This document shows, one piece after another, positions 23,549 through 29,862 of a DNA stretch of 29,862 nucleotides. Positions within the stretch are counted from its first letter, which is position 1. The number at the start of each line of letters is the position of its first letter. The notes under the pieces were generated by a model, which saw only the letters and a program-made list of their open reading frames with translations, had not been told where the DNA came from and ran no database searches. This stretch comes from a virus. The stretch is taken from IMG/VR virus record IMGVR_UViG_3300033148_005191, positions 19,373 to 49,234 of that record, one strand, 5' to 3'. The translations under genes were made by a program, and so were the position numbers.

Positions 23549-24263
23549 TAGAAAAAATATAAGGACCTATAATAATTACACTTTTTCCAGCTCTGTAATC
23601 CTCAAAGAATCTGCAACGACAAATCCTTCTCTCAGCAGCACTGGCTCTTTTACCAAAATTTGGATGTAATTCACCAGAACAAGCTTCACGGTGATCTCTT
23701 ATCCTCATCTTAAATCTAGTCATCCAATTAACAATAGTTTGTTGTACCACTCCTGCCAATTCAGAGCAAGCCTTGACTGATAATGATTGGCCACCGTGCT
23801 CATCAGGCTCTATGTCGTTCCTTTTACACCATTCTAAATATTCTTCTCTCCTAGAATAGTGATAATATAACCATTCTTCACTACAACATTCATGTTTAGG
23901 CTTAGTAGCTTCCAATAAGGATTTTGTTGGGATATCAAGTCTTTTAAGTCGGTGTTCAATATATGGAGCATTAGGAGCACCAACCATTCTAGCCAATGTT
24001 GGCATCCCATATTTAGCATAAGCTTGTGTTAGCCATTCTTTATTATCCCAATCTTCTGGAACTTCTTCATGGTCAATGTTAATTTTTTCTAGACGACAAT
24101 CCCCAGGCGGCTTCTTTCCTTTTGGGAAATTACATTCGTTTTTCCATGTATCGATGGTATCTATTGATCGGTTAGCTAATAAAGCCTGTTGATATATTGT
24201 TAGATCCTTTGTAATCTCTAAAAATTTTCTCTTGTCTTCAAGAATTTTTAGTGGAAAATCCAT
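23472..24263 (-). CDS. putative DNA-binding protein with helix-turn-helix and NUMOD-like motif
   Basis: A 263-residue protein starting in a TAATG overlap with the preceding gene. Two helix-turn-helix-like segments are visible: EWLTQAYAKYGMPTLARMVG (about 75-94) and SVKACSELAGVVQQTIVNWM (about 160-180), each followed by a second helix. GELHPNFGKRASAAERR near residue 205 resembles the NUMOD3 motif of homing-endonuclease DNA-binding regions. No GIY-YIG, HNH or LAGLIDADG nuclease domain is seen. Cysteines at CRCRF could aid folding. It could be a regulator, a terminase-small-like protein or an orphan targeting domain; DNA binding itself is moderately likely. Confidence 0.6.
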   Translation of the reverse strand: MDFPLKILEDKRKFLEITKDLTIYQQALLANRSIDTIDTWKNECNFPKGKKPPGDCRLEKINIDHEEVPEDWDNKEWLTQAYAKYGMPTLARMVGAPNAPYIEHRLKRLDIPTKSLLEATKPKHECCSEEWLYYHYSRREEYLEWCKRNDIEPDEHGGQSLSVKACSELAGVVQQTIVNWMTRFKMRIRDHREACSGELHPNFGKRASAAERRICRCRFFEDYRAGKSVIIIGPYIFSNGKFLGTRKTVAAKGLKNIRGQPRY

Positions 24264-25315
24264 TAATCTATTTCAGAATATTCTTCTGGTTCAACCGGCT
24301 CTTCAACTGGAGCTGGTTCTTCAACATCTACCATATCAGGTTTCGGAATAGCCACGTTTATAGCACCACGAATTTGTATAGATGGTTTTCTTGCCTTACC
24401 AGTCGGCAACTCTGGCAGTTCTTCTCGTCCGGGCGCTGCTTTGCGTATTGGCTTAGCTTTGCGTATTGGCTTAGCTTTAGTGCGTTTAGGTGGTGCTGGC
24501 AGAGGTGGCGTAGGAGCTAGTGGCGTTGGAGGCAGAACTTCTGGTTCAATATCTATCTCACGTTCATCCTCAGTGGGTTTCTCAAGTTCAGCAGCGATCT
24601 TATCAATTTCCTTCTTCTGCTCTTCCTCTTCTTTTTCATCCTGCTCTTTCTTACCCTTGGAGAATCTTTCTTCTTCTTCTTCAGCCCTCTTACGTATTGC
24701 CTGCTCACGCAATTGATTTTTTATATTATTTCCTATTTCGCCCCAAGCTTCTTCCAATTTCTTCTTTCTCCATTCCTCAGCTTCTTCCTTTGACATTTCT
24801 TTGGGGGGTCCAGGTATTGATGCATGTCCCTGTTCTATAGCCAATTTTCTAGCTAATTCTTCATCTTTTGGTTCTACTTTAAGTGCAATGATCATGCCGG
24901 GCCTTTGGCTACCCATCCTATCATAACGATATGTACGATATGCTCCAGTTCGGTATGTTCCTCCCATGCCGTCTAATTCAGTCTCACCAAATATTGCCCC
25001 TATCACATCGCCACATTCATCTCTCCCTGCCCAATAACGCTGACGCAGCGTATTATGTTTTATAATATCTGGTAAGCGAATACGCAATTCAGTTAATTGA
25101 TCTGGCCTAAGGTAATTTAGACAAATTCCGCATATATAATCGAACGTGCCAGCTTTTGTCTGTCTATTTCGCCATGTTCCTAAATATAATATGCGAGGAG
25201 CATTCGCGCCAATTTTCTCTATTCCTTTTCCATTCAAATATGAGAACTCTGATGTAGCTCCATATTTTTCATCCTCAAGTATGACATATTGTGTTGCTAT
25301 ATGATTAAGTCTCAT
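24263..25315 (-). CDS. coiled-coil and Pro/Lys-rich protein, 350 residues
   Basis: Starts in a TAATG overlap with the giant gene upstream. Residues 1-155 form a globular domain with CGICLNYLRPDQL and a Tyr/Arg/Gly-rich stretch (GGTYRTGAYRTYRYDRMG). Residues 165-245 are a charged coiled coil with runs of Glu and Lys. Residues 250-350 are disordered and rich in Pro, Lys and Glu, including PPTPLAPTPPLPAPP and two KAKPIR units encoded by an exact 18-base tandem repeat. The disordered tail suggests a scaffold or tether. No enzyme motif is visible. Confidence 0.68.
   Translation of the reverse strand: MRLNHIATQYVILEDEKYGATSEFSYLNGKGIEKIGANAPRILYLGTWRNRQTKAGTFDYICGICLNYLRPDQLTELRIRLPDIIKHNTLRQRYWAGRDECGDVIGAIFGETELDGMGGTYRTGAYRTYRYDRMGSQRPGMIIALKVEPKDEELARKLAIEQGHASIPGPPKEMSKEEAEEWRKKKLEEAWGEIGNNIKNQLREQAIRKRAEEEEERFSKGKKEQDEKEEEEQKKEIDKIAAELEKPTEDEREIDIEPEVLPPTPLAPTPPLPAPPKRTKAKPIRKAKPIRKAAPGREELPELPTGKARKPSIQIRGAINVAIPKPDMVDVEEPAPVEEPVEPEEYSEID
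24443..24478 (-). repeat. two exact 18-base tandem units within a gene
   Basis: The unit reads GCGTATTGGCTTAGCTTT on the plus strand and is repeated exactly twice; on the coding strand it encodes KAKPIR twice. It marks a recently duplicated, flexible segment. Confidence 0.9.
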
Positions 25316-28300
25316 TAGAACCCTTCTTCTTCCTCCTCCTCTTCCTCACCACCAATGAAATCAGCAAGCAATTTTGGGTCTAATTTTAAATTATCAATGG
25401 CATCATTATCAACGTCTACACCAATTCTATTAACATCAGCAATATCTGGTGTTGGATCACCAGCGGATTCAGAACTACCAGTCCACGAGAATTCCGGATC
25501 ATTTGGACGCGATTTCTCAGCTCGATCAACATCCAGCGAAGGATCAGCAAATTCCCATTCCTCTTCGCCTTGTTCTTCTTCCTGTCTTAATTCAAATTCC
25601 TGTTCTAATTCCTCCGCATCTTCTTGACATTCTGAGCATATATCAATATGGTTTCTAATAAACATCACCTCTTCTAGATCATCAATCTGACCATATGTAT
25701 ATTGGCGAAGATTACTCTTAACATATGGACAATCATCACTATTATCATCATCAATATTGCTACCATCTTCAATACGAGCTTCTGGATCAATAGCTGCATC
25801 ATCAGTTGCTTGCGCATCATCAATCAATTTCTTGAGCTGCGCCTTCTCAGGCATGACTGCATTAGCTAGATCACCAAATTCACCAGCAGCTAGCTGCTCG
25901 TCCATCTTCTGTTTTCTCTTCTTAGATGCACCCAATTCGGCCATCATAAGTTCAGTACTCTTCCTGATCTCCTCTTTTCTTTGCATTATATCAGTTATAG
26001 ATTTTTTAAATTCTGATGTTATTTCATCAGCTGTTATTACTTCCATATACTTAACATCAGGTCTTATATTGCTAGATAAATCTCTCTCATGAATAAAATT
26101 CAATACTTCTTTTGGCATTATAGAAGAGAATATATCCATAGTAGCAGCCATCATGAAACCAAACCATTCGTTAAATTCTCTTCTACCTTCCTCACCCGAT
26201 CTATAATCCACAGAATTTGGTATTTGAGTACCCCAGTTCATACATATCATCTCGATATCAATGTCCGACAATGCACTCAGATCTATTGGTTTTCCTAATT
26301 CATACTTTACTTTATTAGTCATCAAATGAATATCATATTCTTTGAACTTCTTAATTGTTTCCCTTCTGATCAAATTCCATTGGTGTTTTGGATTTAATAC
26401 ATTTTCTCGTTCTTTTTCATTCAAATCACTATAATATTTTGTCCAATATTTCAGCAACACATCGTAATATAAACGGTATTCCTTACCAGTCCATACATCA
26501 AGTGTAGATGTTCTAGTACCAACTATCTTATTACCAACTGGCACAATATTATGCTCTTTACCAATTTTACATCTATTGCATTCTTTACCATCTATTAAGC
26601 TAGTGCCGCCACAAGCTCTACAATACCAATATCTATATGCTGGCTCCTTCATCGTTGACACTTTGCTAAATATCTGATCAATGCTCATTCCATTATTATT
26701 CCAATATGCGAGATCTCCATATTTTTCCCAGAATTCCCGTGGCGGGTTTATTTTGTTCATTGGGCTAGGATATATTCTAACCTCAGCTATACGCCTAAAA
26801 TTTAATAATATCCATTCTTTAGATCCATATTTCAATTCCAGGCGTTCTGAGCGTGCCGTAATAGCACCAGGGCTTGTGGCCTCGGCAACGGTACTACGCA
26901 TTGCTGCACGCATAAGAGCCTTATACTCATAGGAGCTACGCCTCAATGTCGTAATCTCTTCGCCAGTCCAACCTTCTACACCAACCGTCTTAAGCCAGAA
27001 TGCTTTCTCAGCAAAACTCTGCCATTGTGGATATTCAACACCATCGATATTGGCAACTATAGTCTTATATCTTCTTTCCCATTGCCCTGTTATTGGATTT
27101 TCCCAGTCACCTCTTTTCCTGAGCATTTCTATGAATTCAGGATCATTCCAGATACTAACTAATTCGCTACGTTGCATTATATGCGGGTGATCAGGATGAT
27201 CAGGAGATTCTATCATATGCCATGGGATTGTTGGTTTTTCAGTCTTATCATATAATGAATCGGCATTCTTTCCAACATACCATTTATAACAATTAATCTC
27301 AACTGGCAACGGTGTTTGTAATTTTTGTACTAATTCACGGCTCCATAATACTGGATCATCCCAGAAATATTTCTTCCCACGATTGTTTGGATCAATAATA
27401 CCATACATATCAACAAATTGATCGCCATGCTTGCCTTCTAATGTTCTAATAATTTTATCATCTGGCACTCTTTGCAACATTTCCCTGTTGATTACATCTG
27501 GTTCCGAATCTAGATAATGTTTCGCGCCCTCGCTAATTTTGTAGTGTTTATCTAATTTATGATAATTATAACTATCAAAATCAGCAGGTATTTCACCAAT
27601 AAGTTTTGATTTCCTAATTTTCACAATTCTACTGCCAATATAACACGATGGTACCTCACGGTGCATAACTGGCCAACCCGCTTTAATTCTATAAGCTTGC
27701 GATACAGCTAATCTCTCAGGTTCTTTTCCCTTGCCTTTCTTCACTATTTTCATTATTCTTATAGTAATGATATCTTCATCTTCATCAATTGTTTCACCTA
27801 CAATATTGAAGGTCTTACTTTTCTCAACTTCACTGAATAATGCTTCCTCTTCCTCTTCCTCTTCACCAATTATACCACCTTCTTCAACAGAGAATATAGC
27901 ATTTTGTCTAACAGTGTATATCGAGCCATCAGGACCTATTGGATAATCGCTAAATTGATCATACGGGGCCAAAGTTAAATTTAATTCTTCAAAGATGTCC
28001 CTGACATCTTTCACCAAAACATCATTATCTCTGCCACCACTAGACCAGAATTTGCTCCACGATGGTATTACTTCTCTCAATCTTTTAACATCAGATTCAT
28101 CGTATCTTGATGCTTTAATTGGCATCCACGGATCTACAAGGAAATTAAGACCTTTGAGACCAGTCTTATGTCGATCTATAATGAATACATTTCCTTTTGA
28201 ATCTATCCAATAACCATGAAGCTCAGGCGTTATACGTGTCAATATCTGTCTTAACCGGCCAATAAGATTAGGAAATTCATGCGGCGGCATCGTAGATTTA

Positions 28301-29529
28301 AGTGGTATTCCAATGCTAGATGGATTAGTTATATCAATACCACCCCTGCCGCTGCTGGCTACAACAGCATCAAATTCATTGCCTTCGCTTCTACCCTCCT
28401 CTTCACCCTCTTCACCACTCTCTCCCTCGTATTCATAAAAATGCTCATCTTCATATTCAATTATACCAATATCTATTTCAACTATTACATTATACACATA
28501 ATGGGTATTAATATCGCGTAGATCAATATAAGTTGTGTGATAACTCCTACCCCAAGCATCAGGAGATCCCTGTTCCAAAACTAATGCTTGCATCTCTGGT
28601 ACACGACCATAATTTCGCATAATATATTGTTTGTTATACACTAGAATTCTAACATTTGCTGGCAAATTTCCACCGCTATTAGGCGGTAGAAATAATATAG
28701 ATTCTAATTCAGAGCCTTCAGAGATGCCCAATCTGCTCTTGACGGCCTCCATAATCTCATCTTCATATCTGTTAACAATTAAATTCGTAAGATATTCATC
28801 ATGCCTATGAAGATAGATCTTAGAGCCTGGTTTTCCTTTTATTTCTGGATGGACTTCTTTAGCACTAGGAAGAGATGGCCGTTGTGTTGGCAACCTAACT
28901 GGATCACCACAAGCTAATCCAAATCTGTTGAACTCAGCTTTGTGCTTTAATAGAGAATAGATATATTCATTACTATATCTGCTTGATGGTACATTAGGCG
29001 ATCCAGTATAGACCTTTTTAGTTCTAGCTAAGCATCTCTGGCAGTCCCATTGAAATGTTTCATGTCTCGGCCAGCCTCCTGACCACATTCCTCCCTTTTT
29101 ATCACTATCAGAATAGCCTCTCTTGCGCCATTGAGCAACCCACAGATGATAAGCGGCCAAAACCATATTAGGACAAACTGCTCCAGATGTTATTGAATAA
29201 GTCACAGGCCACACTCGGCACCATTCTCTCATAGAATGCCCTGGACCATCTGGCCCATCATCTTTTAAACTTAATTCAACAAATTTATCAACATCCTTAT
29301 GTATTATCCTTCTTTCTTTGGATTCATTAGTACCAGAATAATACGGATTTATAGTTCTAGTTTGTTCAAGGAGCTGTACCCTGGTCTGATGCGGTAGCAA
29401 TATTTGACATTCGATTACTAGACGACTTTCTTCTTCTATCCCTTTAGTGCCGGTAACCCATACCATCGCCCTTTCTGGCTCACTACTTATACCCTCAAGC
29501 AATACACGCTTGATCTCCATAATATCCAT
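25315..29529 (-). CDS. giant acidic protein with zinc ribbon and zf-HC2-like motif, 1404 residues
   Basis: The longest gene in the window. Several low-complexity acidic tracts (near 373, near 557 and at the end, 1395-1402) interrupt globular regions. C970, C973, C984 and C987 form a zinc ribbon (YCRAC and CNRC). Near residue 1270, CPYVKSN and HIDICSECQEDAEELE fit the H-x3-C-x2-C layout of zf-HC2-type zinc fingers. The N-terminal 250 residues contain aromatic-rich segments (GMWSGGWPRHETFQWDCQRC) with another CxxC. No polymerase, helicase or nuclease motif was found. A regulatory or scaffold role is possible; the family is unrecognised. The ATG at 29529 follows TGGAG by about 11 bases; a second ATG lies at 29520. 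Confidence 0.8.
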   Translation of the reverse strand: MDIMEIKRVLLEGISSEPERAMVWVTGTKGIEEESRLVIECQILLPHQTRVQLLEQTRTINPYYSGTNESKERRIIHKDVDKFVELSLKDDGPDGPGHSMREWCRVWPVTYSITSGAVCPNMVLAAYHLWVAQWRKRGYSDSDKKGGMWSGGWPRHETFQWDCQRCLARTKKVYTGSPNVPSSRYSNEYIYSLLKHKAEFNRFGLACGDPVRLPTQRPSLPSAKEVHPEIKGKPGSKIYLHRHDEYLTNLIVNRYEDEIMEAVKSRLGISEGSELESILFLPPNSGGNLPANVRILVYNKQYIMRNYGRVPEMQALVLEQGSPDAWGRSYHTTYIDLRDINTHYVYNVIVEIDIGIIEYEDEHFYEYEGESGEEGEEEGRSEGNEFDAVVASSGRGGIDITNPSSIGIPLKSTMPPHEFPNLIGRLRQILTRITPELHGYWIDSKGNVFIIDRHKTGLKGLNFLVDPWMPIKASRYDESDVKRLREVIPSWSKFWSSGGRDNDVLVKDVRDIFEELNLTLAPYDQFSDYPIGPDGSIYTVRQNAIFSVEEGGIIGEEEEEEEALFSEVEKSKTFNIVGETIDEDEDIITIRIMKIVKKGKGKEPERLAVSQAYRIKAGWPVMHREVPSCYIGSRIVKIRKSKLIGEIPADFDSYNYHKLDKHYKISEGAKHYLDSEPDVINREMLQRVPDDKIIRTLEGKHGDQFVDMYGIIDPNNRGKKYFWDDPVLWSRELVQKLQTPLPVEINCYKWYVGKNADSLYDKTEKPTIPWHMIESPDHPDHPHIMQRSELVSIWNDPEFIEMLRKRGDWENPITGQWERRYKTIVANIDGVEYPQWQSFAEKAFWLKTVGVEGWTGEEITTLRRSSYEYKALMRAAMRSTVAEATSPGAITARSERLELKYGSKEWILLNFRRIAEVRIYPSPMNKINPPREFWEKYGDLAYWNNNGMSIDQIFSKVSTMKEPAYRYWYCRACGGTSLIDGKECNRCKIGKEHNIVPVGNKIVGTRTSTLDVWTGKEYRLYYDVLLKYWTKYYSDLNEKERENVLNPKHQWNLIRRETIKKFKEYDIHLMTNKVKYELGKPIDLSALSDIDIEMICMNWGTQIPNSVDYRSGEEGRREFNEWFGFMMAATMDIFSSIMPKEVLNFIHERDLSSNIRPDVKYMEVITADEITSEFKKSITDIMQRKEEIRKSTELMMAELGASKKRKQKMDEQLAAGEFGDLANAVMPEKAQLKKLIDDAQATDDAAIDPEARIEDGSNIDDDNSDDCPYVKSNLRQYTYGQIDDLEEVMFIRNHIDICSECQEDAEELEQEFELRQEEEQGEEEWEFADPSLDVDRAEKSRPNDPEFSWTGSSESAGDPTPDIADVNRIGVDVDNDAIDNLKLDPKLLADFIGGEEEEEEEEGF

Positions 29530-29536
29530 ATTCTAT

Positions 29537-29862
29537 TTAACTCCAATCAGGATATTCCGGAGTGAATTCACCAATAAGGCCTATAATGTCGGATTTATTA
29601 TCATCTTCATAAACAGATTCCAACATCAGGTTTTCGTAATCCTTATTCATCTTAGGAATAGGCTTAATATTCTTAACAGATGGAGTTTTGGCTATATTCT
29701 CAGGATCATAACAGAAATACGCAAATTCAGAACGCTCTACAACTACTTTACCCTCGACAACAACGTTGTTGTCATCTAGACGCACTATATATCTTCCTTC
29801 ATCTGTCTTCGCTTCAATAATTCCCGTTAATCCATTCAAGAATGTGTCATCATCAACACCAT
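29537..29862 (-). CDS. 5'-truncated gene at the right edge, SH3-like domain
   Basis: The frame is open from the right edge, reading GVDDDTFLNGLTGIIEAKTD, to TAA at 29537; no in-frame ATG is present (a TTG exists at 29839), so the start is probably outside the window. The visible part shows a small beta-barrel pattern (GLTGIIEAK, RYIVRLDDNNVVVEG, KVVVERSEFAYF), like SH3/KOW-type folds, and then an acidic C-terminal helix. It ends seven bases before the giant gene, so it is in the same operon. Function unknown. Confidence 0.65.
   Translation of the reverse strand, partial: GVDDDTFLNGLTGIIEAKTDEGRYIVRLDDNNVVVEGKVVVERSEFAYFCYDPENIAKTPSVKNIKPIPKMNKDYENLMLESVYEDDNKSDIIGLIGEFTPEYPDWS

Noticed and set aside
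24441-25627. Ser-, Leu- and Gly-rich plus-strand ORFs over 24.4-25.6 kb
   Set aside because: Antisense of Glu/Lys-rich coding in the long minus-strand genes; no ribosome sites.
1-29862. Alternative genetic code (TGA or TAG recoded)
   Set aside because: TAA, TAG and TGA each terminate recognisable genes close to the next start, and no family motif is interrupted by an in-frame stop.

Overview
The window looks like part of a large, AT-rich tailed bacteriophage (Caudoviricetes-type) genome, probably from a metagenome. The evidence is dense coding on both strands, many very small genes, stop/start overlaps, a large block of virion-type proteins (collagen-like fibre protein, repeated beta-rich domains, a lectin-like C-terminus), and scattered nucleotide, tRNA and DNA metabolism genes. 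No terminase, portal, major capsid or polymerase gene is recognisable here, so the phage assignment is an inference. TAA, TAG and TGA all end genes, so the standard bacterial code applies. A TilS-type tRNA-lysidine synthetase points to a bacterial host.

Layout. Positions 1-472 (+) hold the tail of a gene entering from the left and a small zinc-ribbon protein; a shared GAA/AAG purine tract lies in their overlap. Positions 456-3618 (-) encode a Nudix hydrolase, a triple-repeat virion-like protein, and an unknown protein followed in frame, after its TGA, by a short Cys-rich reading frame. Positions 3649-9456 (+) form an accessory/early block: a NucS/EndoMS-type mismatch endonuclease, an AAA+ ATPase, small unknown proteins, a compact TilS, a DHH/DHHA1 phosphoesterase, a membrane-anchored Cys-rich peptide and a topoisomerase-type zinc finger. 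A tRNA with CAU anticodon lies at 4328-4401 (-). Positions 9457-9719 are a mostly non-coding convergent junction with short tandem repeats.

Positions 9720-18387 (-) form a virion/tail-fibre operon: a collagen-like fibre protein with three copies of one domain, a 711-residue fibre-like protein, a 45-residue protein with a near-perfect Shine-Dalgarno, two smaller proteins and a 956-residue protein with a lectin-like C-terminus. Positions 18483-20106 (+) are an island with adenosine deaminase and three small genes. Positions 20111-29862 (-) form a second operon: virion-like protein, GDP-mannose 4,6-dehydratase-like enzyme, small protein, methyltransferase-like protein, putative DNA-binding protein, coiled-coil/Pro-Lys-rich protein, a 1404-residue acidic protein with two zinc-binding motifs, and a gene running off the right edge.

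How the genes may work together. The tRNA(CAU) and TilS would make a self-contained supply of AUA-decoding tRNA-Ile2, which suits an AT-rich, AUA-rich genome. Nudix, DHH phosphoesterase and adenosine deaminase act on nucleotides or short oligonucleotides and could serve recycling or counter-defence. NucS could provide mismatch or replication-linked DNA processing. The Gmd-like enzyme sits among virion-like genes and could supply a deoxysugar for glycan decoration. The most unusual sequence-level observation is a 25-base purine tract that occurs identically at two gene junctions 6.4 kb apart, read as poly-Lys in one frame and poly-Glu in another.
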